A stretch of DNA of 64,000 nt from Solibacillus sp. FSL K6-1523 (GCF_038005225.1 NZ_JBBOSU010000001.1:3708001-3772000); one strand, 5' to 3'; counted from the stretch's first letter, positions 35,381 to 44,118 are shown. The notes: generated from the letters alone by a model not told the origin. Translations and numbers: made by a program.

Positions 35381-35398
35381 ATTATGAATACTCATTCA
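35381..35398. promoter_or_regulatory. FadR-like operator upstream of the enoyl-CoA hydratase gene
   Basis: ATTATGAATACTCATTCA matches 15 of 18 positions of the Bacillus FadR palindrome. It is 17 bp before the chosen start, between the FAD-dehydrogenase stop and the hydratase. With the site before lcfB it suggests a shared fatty-acid regulon. Confidence 0.6.
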
Positions 35399-35424
35399 TT
35401 TCGACACGGAAATTGAAAAATCCT

Positions 35425-37071
35425 TTATTTACTCAAATGTTTTCCAACTTGTAATCCAGTAAATAAACAGCCACCAACAAAAGTTCCTTCTAATGAGCGA
35501 TAACCATGAACCCCCCCACCGCCAAAACCACTCACTTCTCCCGCCGCAAATAAGCCTGGAATAGGCTTTCCATAGTCGTTTAATACTTGTCCATTTAAAT
35601 CCGTTTGCAGCCCACCCAATGTTTTTCTCGTTAAAATATTTAATCTCACAGCAATAAGCGGTCCTGCTGTTGGATCTAACATTTTATGAGGCTTTGCTGC
35701 ACGAATTAGTTTATCCCCCAAATAATTGCGCGCACCGTAAATGGCTGTCACTTGTGCATCTTTCGAAAATTTATGCTCAATCTCTCGATCACGGGCTAAA
35801 ATTTGCTCTTTAATCTGCATAAAGTCTAACAATTCACTTCCTACTAAGTGATTCATTCCTTCTACAAGGTCCTTTAAGCCGTGGGCAACGACGAAATCCT
35901 CCCCGTTATCCTTGAAGGCTTGAACGGTTGCTGGAGGCCCTGGCAATACACGTTTTAAAATTTGGTAAATGCTTTTATTCGTTAAATCTGGATTTTGCTC
36001 TGAGCCAGATAATGCAAATTCCTTTTCAATCATTTTTTCCGTTAAAATAAACCATGAATAGTCATAGCCTGTTTTTTGGATTGCTTCCAATGTACTTAAC
36101 GTATCAAATCCAGGGAAATTTGGTGCAGAAAAACGTTTTCCTGTTGCATCGAACCACATCGAGGATGGTCCGGGTAAAATACGAATTCCATGGTTCTTCC
36201 AAATTGGATCCCAGTTGCGCAAACCTTCTGTATAATGCCACATTCGATCTCGATTAACTACACGCCCCCCAGCTTGCTCTGCTATTTGCAGCATGCGTCC
36301 ATCCACATATGCAGGGACACCTGAAATCATCGTTTTAGGTGGCTTTCCTAATCGGGAAGGCCAATTTTTCTTTACAAGCTCTATATTTGCGCCAATGCCA
36401 CCACTCGCAATAATAACGGCCTCCGCATAATATTCAAATGCCCCGATTGCTTCTCGAGAACTTTCTTCTCCCCGTCGAATCACGCTCGTTTCTAAAACAT
36501 TTCCTCGTACTCCTGTAATCGTATTTCCATCGATTATCAGCTCCGTTACTTGATGGCGAGGCATATAGTCCACTTGTCCAAGTGAGGCAGCTTTCAATAC
36601 TTTTTCTGCGAATGGTTCAACGAGTGCGGGTCCTGTTCCCCAAACAATATGAAAACGAGGAACAGAATTTCCATGTCCCCCTGCTAAAGCACCGCCACGC
36701 TCAGCCCAGCCAACTACTGGGAAAAACTGAATGCCATGCGATTTCAACCACTCATATTTTTCTTCGGTAGCAAAATCCACATAAGCTTTTGCCCATTTAT
36801 ATGCCCAGCTATCCTCATCCTCTAATCGGTCAAATCCTGCTGAACCAATCCAATCCTGCCACGCCAGCTCCTTGCTATCTTTAATGCCCATTCTCCGTTG
36901 TTCCGGTGAATCCACTAAAAATAACCCGCCGAACGACCAAAATGCTTGTCCACCAATTGAATTCTCTGTCTCTTGATCGACTAGTAATACCTTTTTCCCC
37001 GCATCAATAAGCTGACTTGTAGCAGTCAGTCCCGCCAAACCTGCTCCAACAACGATGACATCATACTTCAT
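35425..37071 (-). CDS. FAD-binding dehydrogenase (KstD/fumarate-reductase-like)
   Basis: A 548-aa flavoprotein. The N-terminal GAGLAGLTATSQLIDAGK binds the FAD ADP moiety, an ARxx-type AGGHGNSVPR loop is near 130, and the C-terminal GLFAAGEVSGFGGGGVHGYR closes the FAD site. It is in the same superfamily as 3-ketosteroid dehydrogenases and fumarate reductases; the true substrate is unknown. It is probably co-transcribed with the enoyl-CoA hydratase gene 60 bp downstream. Two CcpA-type cre sequences upstream suggest catabolite control. Confidence 0.85.
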   Translation of the reverse strand: MKYDVIVVGAGLAGLTATSQLIDAGKKVLLVDQETENSIGGQAFWSFGGLFLVDSPEQRRMGIKDSKELAWQDWIGSAGFDRLEDEDSWAYKWAKAYVDFATEEKYEWLKSHGIQFFPVVGWAERGGALAGGHGNSVPRFHIVWGTGPALVEPFAEKVLKAASLGQVDYMPRHQVTELIIDGNTITGVRGNVLETSVIRRGEESSREAIGAFEYYAEAVIIASGGIGANIELVKKNWPSRLGKPPKTMISGVPAYVDGRMLQIAEQAGGRVVNRDRMWHYTEGLRNWDPIWKNHGIRILPGPSSMWFDATGKRFSAPNFPGFDTLSTLEAIQKTGYDYSWFILTEKMIEKEFALSGSEQNPDLTNKSIYQILKRVLPGPPATVQAFKDNGEDFVVAHGLKDLVEGMNHLVGSELLDFMQIKEQILARDREIEHKFSKDAQVTAIYGARNYLGDKLIRAAKPHKMLDPTAGPLIAVRLNILTRKTLGGLQTDLNGQVLNDYGKPIPGLFAAGEVSGFGGGGVHGYRSLEGTFVGGCLFTGLQVGKHLSK

Positions 37072-37090
37072 ATATTCTCCTCCCCCTTTT

Positions 37091-37104
37091 CGAAAGCGTT
37101 GTTA
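37091..37104. promoter_or_regulatory. Possible cre (CcpA) site near the dehydrogenase start
   Basis: CGAAAGCGTTGTTA matches 12 of 14 positions of TGWAANCGNTNWCA and lies 20 bp upstream of the FAD-dehydrogenase start, where binding would block transcription. Confidence 0.4.
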
Positions 37105-37277
37105 TACACATTCGTGCAATTTTTAAATTCCCCTTCTTAAATCAACTTATTGATAAAAAACAGTCCATTATGAAAGCGTGACAAAATTATGTCAAAAAAA
37201 GCGTAACCGAATTTAAAATATCAAAAAATCCACATTCTGTTTTCAGTAAATTCAATTAAAAACCGTTATATCAACAA

Positions 37278-37291
37278 CGATAACGCTTTCA
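37278..37291. promoter_or_regulatory. Probable cre (CcpA) site in the dehydrogenase/serA intergenic region
   Basis: Read on the minus strand, TGAAAGCGTTATCG matches 13 of 14 positions of the cre consensus. It is 207 bp upstream of the dehydrogenase start and 113 bp upstream of the serA -35 box. Confidence 0.55.
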
Positions 37292-37403
37292 TAAAGAAAT
37301 TTAAAATACGAACATTGATAAACGTAACGCCTAATAAAGTTCGGTTAAAGGGTGATTTACTACTGGAAAAGTAGATTTACATTAATTCATTTGTGAAATA
37401 CTG

Positions 37404-37433
37404 TTGACAAAGGTGAACAATCGGTATTATGAT
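37404..37433 (+). promoter_or_regulatory. Promoter of the serA T-box transcript
   Basis: TTGACA (37404-37409), 18-bp spacer, TATGAT (37428-37433), directly before the T-box leader. Confidence 0.75.
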
Positions 37434-37454
37434 AGTATCAAATTTAAATACGAA

Positions 37455-37737
37455 CAACTATTGTGATAGAGACATACTTTTCGTTACGTATAGCAAAGAG
37501 AGCTGGTGGGTGGTGTGAACCAGTGTATACGACGACAATGTTCCACTCTTGAATAGAATAGCTGAACAGTTCAGTAGGTTATTCCGGTCCATGCACGTTA
37601 CGCATATAGATAAGGTTGCACATAATTTCCTTTTACATATTATGGCAACGAATTAGGGTGGTACCGCGATACTATATTTTCAATAGTCTTTCGCCCCTTA
37701 CAGTAACATGTAAGGGGTGGAGGGCTATTTTTATTTT
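37455..37737 (+). promoter_or_regulatory. T-box riboswitch (serine type) upstream of serA
   Basis: The conserved T-box AGGGTGGTACCGCG is at 37655-37668. Stem I carries AGAGAGCTGGTGG upstream and TTCCACTCTTGA on its 3' side; TCC followed by ACTC occupies the specifier position, a serine codon. The terminator CCCCTTAC/GTAAGGGG plus outer pairs AATAG/CTATT and a T-rich tract end at about 37737. Uncharged tRNA-Ser should stabilise the antiterminator and switch on serA. A 135-nt stretch with a small CCTGCA-TGCAGG hairpin separates it from the start codon. Confidence 0.88.
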
Positions 37738-37872
37738 GCAAAAAATCGCCACCTCTCTAGGTAGTGAAACAAAAGGAACAAAGGCTAAATACGTCATGTC
37801 CTATGACAACACCTTCGTGACCTGCATCGTGCAGGCCTAAAATCAAAACAGGTAAAGGGAGAGATTTTTATT

Positions 37873-39495
37873 ATGGTAACAAAATTAAAAGAAACAGCAA
37901 CGAAAACAATTAATGTATTTATCGCGGATCCACTAAGTGAGGATGGAATTTTCCCACTTCGCCAAGAAACTGAATTAGATTTAAATATTATTATTGATAC
38001 TGGTTTAACACCTGAACAATTAATTGCTAAAATTGCAGATGTGGACGTATTACTTGTTCGTTCTCAAACAACAGTTACGCGTGAAATCATCGAAGCTGCA
38101 AAAAATTTAAAGCTAATTGGTCGTGCGGGTGTTGGTGTGGATAACATCGATTTAACTGCTGCTACTGAGCACGGAATTATTGTTGTAAACGCGCCAGACG
38201 GCAATACAAACTCTGCTGCTGAGCATACGATTGCGATGATGACTTCACTTGCTCGCTTCATTCCACAAGCATTCAACACATTAAAAAATGGTAAATGGGA
38301 CCGCAAATCTTACGTAGGTGTGGAATTAAAAAATAAAACAATCGGTGTTATCGGTATGGGACGTATTGGTGCTGAAGTAGCTTACCGTGCGAAAGGTCAA
38401 CGTATGAACGTTATTGCATACGACCCATTCTTAACAGAAGAACGCGCGAAAGAACTTGGTATTACAAAAGGAACGGTTGATGAAGTTTGTGCGGCAGCTG
38501 ATTTCGTTACAGTGCATACACCATTACTACCTGAAACACGTAACATTATTAACAAAGAGCGCTTTGCTATTATGAAAGACGGCGTTCGCATTATTAACTG
38601 TGCACGCGGTGGAATTATTAACGAGGACGATTTATATGATGCAATCGTTGAAGGGAAAGTAGCTGGAGCAGCACTTGACGTATTCATCCAAGAGCCAGCA
38701 ACAGACCATAAATTACTTACATTACCACAAGTTATTGCAACACCACACTTAGGTGCATCTACTGTTGAAGCACAAGAGTCAGTTGCAGTGGACGTTTCTA
38801 ACGATATTATTAAATTCTTTAAAACAGGTACCGTTACAAACCCAGTAAACATGCCTTCAATTCCAAAAGAAAAGCTTGCACAAGTAGAGCCATTCTTTGC
38901 CTTAGCTGAAAAATTAGGAAAATTCCTAATTCAAGTGACAGAAGAAAGCATTAAGGAATTAAACATTTCTTATGCAGGTGAGGTAGCTAACTTTGATGTT
39001 CGTCCTTTAACAGCTAATGCGATTAAAGGGTTATTATCTACAAACCACGGTACACATGTAAATGACGTCAACGCGCGTTACTTAGCTGAACGTATCGGCA
39101 TGAAAATTAATGAACATAAAACGACAACTGCTAAAGGATTCACGAACTTAATTACAGTTGAAATCATAACAGAAACAGAGACACATACGGTTGCAGGTAC
39201 ATTATTAAATGGTCTTGGCGCACGTATCGTTAAAGTAGAAGGTTTTGTTGTGGACGTTGTTCCAAATGGTAATCTTCTTTACATTAAAAACCAAGATAAG
39301 CCTGGTTCTATCGGCCGCGTAGCTACAAAATTAGCAGAAAAAGAAATTAATATCGCAACAATGCAAGTAGGCCGTGACCAAGTTGGTGGTTCAGCTGTTA
39401 TGATGCTTGTCGTTGATAATGCTGTAACTACAGAAGATTTAATTTTTGTGGCACAACTTGAAAATATTGATGAAGTAAAAGCAATTACACTTTAA
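37873..39495 (+). CDS. serA: D-3-phosphoglycerate dehydrogenase SerA
   Basis: A 540-aa enzyme of the long type: substrate/NAD-binding dehydrogenase core (GVIGMGRIG near 158-168; catalytic Arg in NCARGG, Glu in QEPA, His in TPHLGAST), an intervening ASB domain, and a C-terminal ACT domain (~465-540, LLYIKNQDKPGSIGRVATKL) that senses serine. It oxidises 3-phosphoglycerate in the first step of serine synthesis. It is about 15 aa longer than B. subtilis SerA at the N-terminus. Control is by the upstream serine T-box. Confidence 0.96.
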   Translation: MVTKLKETATKTINVFIADPLSEDGIFPLRQETELDLNIIIDTGLTPEQLIAKIADVDVLLVRSQTTVTREIIEAAKNLKLIGRAGVGVDNIDLTAATEHGIIVVNAPDGNTNSAAEHTIAMMTSLARFIPQAFNTLKNGKWDRKSYVGVELKNKTIGVIGMGRIGAEVAYRAKGQRMNVIAYDPFLTEERAKELGITKGTVDEVCAAADFVTVHTPLLPETRNIINKERFAIMKDGVRIINCARGGIINEDDLYDAIVEGKVAGAALDVFIQEPATDHKLLTLPQVIATPHLGASTVEAQESVAVDVSNDIIKFFKTGTVTNPVNMPSIPKEKLAQVEPFFALAEKLGKFLIQVTEESIKELNISYAGEVANFDVRPLTANAIKGLLSTNHGTHVNDVNARYLAERIGMKINEHKTTTAKGFTNLITVEIITETETHTVAGTLLNGLGARIVKVEGFVVDVVPNGNLLYIKNQDKPGSIGRVATKLAEKEINIATMQVGRDQVGGSAVMMLVVDNAVTTEDLIFVAQLENIDEVKAITL

Positions 39496-39502
39496 TAATG
39501 AA

Positions 39503-39544
39503 GAAATCACCATTTGACTTTTTGTTAAATGGTGATTTCTTTTT
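39503..39544 (+). terminator. Terminator of serA
   Basis: GAAATCACCATTT pairs perfectly with AAATGGTGATTTC, followed by TTTTT. Confidence 0.88.
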
Positions 39545-39687
39545 AACATTTTATTCATTCTAACGGCTTCATACTATCCTCCCAACTTTCATATCGTTAT
39601 TATTAGTTATATTCAGAATATTGTTTTGTATTTATGCAAAGGGATTGTATACTAATATTATATTTACTAAGGGCGGGTGTCTTTCAA

Positions 39688-40956
39688 ATGAAAAAGTTCC
39701 AAGTGTTTTTACTGTTGGCGATAGTTGTCACAGCGTGTGTTACATATCCTCAATTATTTACTAAGGCTCAGGCTGAAGCCGAATCAATAAGTGCCATAAA
39801 AATGACAATTTCTGATACAGTCGTTGTTGATGAGGGCCTACAAGATGAAGTCATTACATTAGCGAAAAATAGCATTGTCACTGTCCTATCCGAATCAAAT
39901 GGCTGGGCTAAAATAAATTCTACCTTTTATACAGGCTATGTTCCGAGCAACTCTTTACAAACAGCTCCTGCGCAATACATGTTAACAAGCGCTAAATTCA
40001 AACCAAATGTCAGGCTTATTAATAATGTTCAAGGTGAAATTATTGGGAATTTACCCTCAAGCAGTATTGTAGAGGTTTATACAACTGATACAGCAGGTTG
40101 GGCTTTTGTTCGTTTCGGTGATGTATCTGGTTTTGTTGATACAATTGCTTTAGCAAAGCCAATAACAAAGCAAATGATTGTGAAAGAGCCAGCTGGATTA
40201 TCTGTTCGTGACAGGGCGAGCCATTCGAGTGAATTGATCGGGCATTTGCCGAAAAACACTGAAGTTACAATGCATACTACTTTTAGTGGTTGGGCTTTTG
40301 TAACGAGCAATACGGTCTCTGGCTATGTTACGTTTATGGAATTAAGAGAAGCGCCAAAAAATACAGGTACTACTAGTCCAAAACCTAATAAGCCATCTGG
40401 AAAAAAACAAATTGCTTTAACTTTTGACGATGGGCCTAATCCAAAAACAACACCGCAAATTGTGAAAACACTAAAGAAGTATGATGCAAAAGCGACCTTT
40501 TTCGTTGTCGGAAAAAACGCACAAAAATACCCTAAAACTGTCAAAGAAGTTTTTGATGCTGGGCACGAAATTGGTAATCACACATATGATCATGCGAAAT
40601 TAACATCGATTAGCGTAAAACAAGTACAATCACAAATTCAATTAACAGACATAGCCGTAAAAGCTGCAATCAATCAAAATACGACGCTATTCCGCCCACC
40701 TTATGGGGCGTATAATAAAACAATTATAGGTTTACTAAAAGTGCCGAACGTTATGTGGTCCATTGATACGCTCGATTGGAAGCACCGTGATCCTAAAAAA
40801 ACATTGCAAATTGTTCAAACAAATGCGAAAAAGGATAGCATCATATTAATGCATGATATTCATCAAACAACTGCCGATTCATTAGATGCTGTTCTTGACT
40901 ATCTATCTAAAGAGGGCTATGAATTCGTTACGGTTTCAGAGCTTTTAGAGAAATGA
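39688..40956 (+). CDS. Secreted polysaccharide deacetylase with SH3-like repeats
   Basis: A 422-aa exported enzyme starting at the ATG at 39688 (MKKFQVF), with signal peptide ending in KAQA. Three SH3b-like wall-binding repeats (~35-95, 100-155, 165-225, each ending in a GWAFV/GYV pattern) precede a NodB domain. The NodB motifs are complete: TFDDGP, HTYDH, RPPYG, DTLDW and LMHD. It should remove acetyl groups from peptidoglycan or another wall glycan, lowering lysozyme sensitivity. The 18 extra codons upstream of this ATG lack a ribosome site. Confidence 0.9.
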   Translation: MKKFQVFLLLAIVVTACVTYPQLFTKAQAEAESISAIKMTISDTVVVDEGLQDEVITLAKNSIVTVLSESNGWAKINSTFYTGYVPSNSLQTAPAQYMLTSAKFKPNVRLINNVQGEIIGNLPSSSIVEVYTTDTAGWAFVRFGDVSGFVDTIALAKPITKQMIVKEPAGLSVRDRASHSSELIGHLPKNTEVTMHTTFSGWAFVTSNTVSGYVTFMELREAPKNTGTTSPKPNKPSGKKQIALTFDDGPNPKTTPQIVKTLKKYDAKATFFVVGKNAQKYPKTVKEVFDAGHEIGNHTYDHAKLTSISVKQVQSQIQLTDIAVKAAINQNTTLFRPPYGAYNKTIIGLLKVPNVMWSIDTLDWKHRDPKKTLQIVQTNAKKDSIILMHDIHQTTADSLDAVLDYLSKEGYEFVTVSELLEK

Positions 40957-41010
40957 TGAATATGGTTGTTTCTGCGATATCGCATCTCATTAAAAAAAAT
41001 TGTAGATTTT

Positions 41011-41048
41011 AAAACGCCATTTACATTTTGAGTAAATGGCGTTTTTTT
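41011..41048. terminator. Bidirectional terminator after the deacetylase gene
   Basis: AAAACGCCATTTAC pairs with GTAAATGGCGTTTT, followed by T residues, and serves the convergent gene as well. Confidence 0.85.
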
Positions 41049-41430
41049 ATTCAGTAGAAAATTCCTCATTTATGTAGGCGAAAGATAAATAAGAATTTGC
41101 TTTCGATTCATTAACATATAGGTCAGTAAAGGCATGGGTTTCCATACTTTGAGTAACTGCTGCTGCAACGACTATTGTTACAAACAAACCTGCTACTGCT
41201 AATAATATAGATAGCTTTTGATGTATTTTTTGCATTTCTGTATTGGATGTTTGTTTATTTTTCTTTCGAGCAAGTTGTAGAAAACGTACTTCATTTGTTG
41301 ATAAGGATAAAATATGCGTACATGTTGGACAAAGTTGTGCTACATGCTGATGAATTGTATGATTACTAATGGTCACGGATTCATTTGAACGTCCGCAATT
41401 TTCACATACACAAAGTTGAATTTTATCCAT
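41047..41430 (-). CDS. Zinc-ribbon, single-membrane-helix protein, 127 aa
   Basis: Not recognised by name. N-terminal cysteines CVCENC and CPTC (~8-38) form a likely zinc ribbon together with nearby His residues; a basic linker follows, then one membrane helix (~73-93, ILLAVAGLFVTIVVAAAV) and a short outside tail. Cytosolic ribbon plus one helix resembles anti-sigma or sensor adaptors, but no sigma factor is nearby. It is alone, convergent with the deacetylase gene. Confidence 0.7.
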   Translation of the reverse strand: MDKIQLCVCENCGRSNESVTISNHTIHQHVAQLCPTCTHILSLSTNEVRFLQLARKKNKQTSNTEMQKIHQKLSILLAVAGLFVTIVVAAAVTQSMETHAFTDLYVNESKANSYLSFAYINEEFSTE

Positions 41431-41511
41431 TTCTACAGCCTCCTTCTCTAACAGTATACAAATATTATACTATTTATTATCGGAAAATTCACTATATTTA
41501 AAAATCAATAA

Positions 41512-41543
41512 AAAAAAAACGTATCCTTAAATTGCAGATACGC
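41512..41543 (-). terminator. Terminator of the HAD hydrolase gene
   Basis: On the minus strand GCGTATC pairs with GATACG(T), followed by nine T residues, 20 bp after the stop codon. Confidence 0.8.
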
Positions 41544-41563
41544 TCTTTACATTTCATTTTATA

Positions 41564-42352
41564 TTACAGCTGTCGGACAAGCTTTAAAAACTCTGTTAGT
41601 GAAGTCACTTCATACGTCGGAATGACATCTGGATTTTGTGGTTTGTTTTCACGGTTAATCCAAACATTGCGCATTCCTACTCGAGAAGAACCTAAAATAT
41701 CAGTCATTAAATTATCGCCAACCATAATGCCATCATCTTTTGTTACTTGTGCTTTTTCCATTACAAATTCAAAAATTGAAGCATCTGGTTTCCCTTTACC
41801 AAAATCGCCTGAAATAATAATATGGTCAAAATATGGAACGATTTCTGGTGTGATTTCTAATTTTAAATTTTGTAAGCTTGGTGCACCATTTGTTAATAAC
41901 ACTAACTGATATTTCCCTTTTAGCTCATCTAAAACAGCAAATGTATCTTCATAGAAGAAAGGTGCTTTTTTACGCTCTGCTACAAAGCGTTCCCCTAGCT
42001 CCATACCGAATGCAGCATCATCAATACCAAGAGCCGCTAATCCATTTGTCCAAGCTTGTGCGCGGTATTGCGGAACAATTTCTTTCATCTGTTGGAATTG
42101 TGGTGTTGGGTCATCGAAAGTTCCCCATAACCCTTCAAACGGATTAATACCAATTAATACCGTATAATCAAATGTTTCATAACCTTCGTATAATGCTCTT
42201 GCCGCTACACGCACGGCATCTTCAAACTTTACAGGGTCCACATTATGTACTTCACTTGCATATTCACATGTTTTGTCAAAAGCCGTTTGCACAGATTTTT
42301 GATCCCATAATAACGTATCATCTAAATCAAAAATTATCGTTTTAATTGTCAT
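41564..42352 (-). CDS. HAD-superfamily phosphatase (YsaA-like)
   Basis: A 262-aa HAD hydrolase: motif I FDLDDTLL (nucleophile Asp9, acid Asp11), a helical cap, motif II LLTNG, the motif III lysine in GKGKPD, and motif IV VGDNLMTDI. Size and sequence recall B. subtilis YsaA. The substrate cannot be read from sequence. Because serC and serA lie nearby and no serB is in the window, phosphoserine is an attractive but unproven candidate. Independent unit with its own terminator. Confidence 0.82.
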   Translation of the reverse strand: MTIKTIIFDLDDTLLWDQKSVQTAFDKTCEYASEVHNVDPVKFEDAVRVAARALYEGYETFDYTVLIGINPFEGLWGTFDDPTPQFQQMKEIVPQYRAQAWTNGLAALGIDDAAFGMELGERFVAERKKAPFFYEDTFAVLDELKGKYQLVLLTNGAPSLQNLKLEITPEIVPYFDHIIISGDFGKGKPDASIFEFVMEKAQVTKDDGIMVGDNLMTDILGSSRVGMRNVWINRENKPQNPDVIPTYEVTSLTEFLKLVRQL

Positions 42353-42463
42353 CTTTGCTAGCTCCTAAAATTAATATATTGTAATATTTATTTTACCATA
42401 ATAAAGTGGCTTCGTTACTTGATATTTCGACTTTTCTAAATGTTCCTCAAACCATTTGGCTAT

Positions 42464-42712
42464 TTATTTTGATTGGTCACGCAGCTGCTTCATTAATTGT
42501 TGAATTCGTTTTTTTTGAGCGTTCATTTCATCTTGTAATACTTCAATCGAATATTTCCCTTCATCGTCTTGAATGCTTACAATATCCCCTTCTTGCAGTG
42601 CTACTAAAATTTCTGTACGTTGGATGAGCAATTGTTCCGTTTCTTCTGGGCGCTTTAAAAAAACAGCATAGTCTCCGTCGAATCGATCAAGCGTATATTT
42701 ATGGTAGCTCAC
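42464..42712 (-). CDS. DUF3006 family protein, 82 aa
   Basis: Small protein whose core (YTLDRFDGDYAVFLKRPEET, then ILVALQEGDIVSI) is the DUF3006 fold, followed by a charged helix. I start at the GTG at 42712, nine bases after AAAGGGG; the ATG at 42733 is before that site. The start overlaps the end of the secreted metallo-beta-lactamase gene, so the two are translationally coupled. DUF3006 genes often accompany ComEC-like MBL proteins; the role is unknown. Confidence 0.82.
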   Translation of the reverse strand: MSYHKYTLDRFDGDYAVFLKRPEETEQLLIQRTEILVALQEGDIVSIQDDEGKYSIEVLQDEMNAQKKRIQQLMKQLRDQSK

Positions 42713-43910
42713 TAACCATTTCCCCTTTCGCATTCAGTAATTGGGCTGCATCCCCCGAGTTTAACCAAATTTGTCTTTTTGTCCATTGCAATTCATTTGT
42801 ACCTGTTTTTGCATCTGGTCCGCTCGTAATCGAAATGGATGTCCCCGGAGCTAGCTCAATATTTGGAAAATCAAATACTTGATTCCCTTCTACTGAAACA
42901 AGTTGCCATCCTTGCATATTGACCACTGCTTCACCCGCATTTTTCACGACAACCACTTCCGCTTGAAGATCTTTACTTATTAATTGTACATGCTCACCCT
43001 TTGGAGCTGGTGTTGGTTTTGGCGTAATTGCGCTCGTTGCACCAATACCTGTCCATTCAGATTGATTTATTTTATATGTTTCTCCATCTGTGTTCACAAC
43101 AATCGTTCCCACTTCTGCTGTACTATAAATTTCACTGCCGACATTTTGCAGCGCATCAATGACTTCTGCATGTGGATGTCCATATTTATTATTTTGTCCA
43201 TAGCTTAAAATCGTCGCTAACGGAGAAACCGCTTCTACAAAAGATTGGGAGCTACTCGTATTCGATCCATGATGCCCCGCCTTTAATATTGTTGCCTCAA
43301 CATCAAGATCATTTGCAAGCATTGCCCTTTCCAAATCAATACCCGCATCCCCTGTTAATAAAAACGAAATATTTCCATAGGCAACTCGTAACACAATAGA
43401 AGCCTCATTATTGTCAGTTGCATTTTCATCTGCACTTAAAACTTCCACGGTTACTTCTGGATCTAATTCAATTTGATCGCCCGTCTGTGGAACATTAAAC
43501 GGAATATTTTTGTTATGAATTAACGTTAACATTTCTTCATATGTATTGGATGTATGGATTTTCCCCGAATCAATAAAGTGCTCAATTGGCATTGAATTTA
43601 ATACTGGAATCAACCCACCAATATGATCGGCATCGGGATGTGTTGCTACAACATAATCTAATTTTTGTACACCGTGTGCCCCTAAATAGTCAACAACGGT
43701 TTTACCCGCGCCTTTAACACCAGCGTCAACTAACATCGTCTTGCCATTTGGTGATTGAATAAAAATCGAATCCCCTTGACCAACATCAATAAAATGAACG
43801 CGCATTTCCTTTCCTGTAAATGGTTTTGTTTGCTCTTTCGTTTGTGGTATTTCCTCGCAGCCTGCTACTAAAAGTAAAACGGCTACTAAAACTACTAAAA
43901 TTTTTTTCAT
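42699..43910 (-). CDS. Secreted MBL-fold (ComEC-like) lipoprotein with lamin-tail domain
   Basis: A 403-aa lipoprotein: signal with lipobox LVAGC (Cys18), a metallo-beta-lactamase domain of the ComEC/Rec2 type (~38-275) with THPDADHIGG and GHHGSNTSSS, and a C-terminal LTD (lamin-tail-like) beta domain (~305-400). ComEC-like domains outside the membrane are associated with DNA hydrolysis; an extracellular nuclease or phosphodiesterase is plausible. It is coupled to the DUF3006 gene. Confidence 0.85.
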   Translation of the reverse strand: MKKILVVLVAVLLLVAGCEEIPQTKEQTKPFTGKEMRVHFIDVGQGDSIFIQSPNGKTMLVDAGVKGAGKTVVDYLGAHGVQKLDYVVATHPDADHIGGLIPVLNSMPIEHFIDSGKIHTSNTYEEMLTLIHNKNIPFNVPQTGDQIELDPEVTVEVLSADENATDNNEASIVLRVAYGNISFLLTGDAGIDLERAMLANDLDVEATILKAGHHGSNTSSSQSFVEAVSPLATILSYGQNNKYGHPHAEVIDALQNVGSEIYSTAEVGTIVVNTDGETYKINQSEWTGIGATSAITPKPTPAPKGEHVQLISKDLQAEVVVVKNAGEAVVNMQGWQLVSVEGNQVFDFPNIELAPGTSISITSGPDAKTGTNELQWTKRQIWLNSGDAAQLLNAKGEMVSELP

Positions 43911-43959
43911 TTTTCATAAATCCTTTTCTTTATATTCTACAACCTGAGTCACTTCAATA

Positions 43960-43996
43960 AAAAAGGCCTGTCACACAATAGCGGACAAACCTTTTA
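43960..43996. terminator. Hairpin upstream of the MBL gene
   Basis: AAAAGG-cct-GTC pairs with GAC-aaa-CCTTTT, imperfect, with A and T runs at the sides. It may end hemZ transcripts on the minus strand. Confidence 0.45.
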
Positions 43997-44072
43997 GTCG
44001 CCAAATTGGACTGGGATTTTCACTAACATATAATTCTTGGTCCACTGTTGTGTCGTTTATGTTAGCAAGAAG

Positions 44073-44113
44073 TCAACTATGCGATTCTGAAACTGCCTAA
44101 ATCGCATAGTTGA
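44073..44113. terminator. Perfect 14-bp hairpin after hemZ
   Basis: TCAACTATGCGATT and AATCGCATAGTTGA form a perfect stem around a 13-nt loop, six bases after the hemZ stop. The T tract on the minus strand is weak, so termination may be partial and the hairpin may mainly protect the 3' end. Confidence 0.6.
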
Positions 44114-44118
44114 TATTT

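Noticed and set aside
38397-38852. 151-codon minus-strand frame over serA
   Set aside because: Antisense shadow of a conserved enzyme gene with no start signals.
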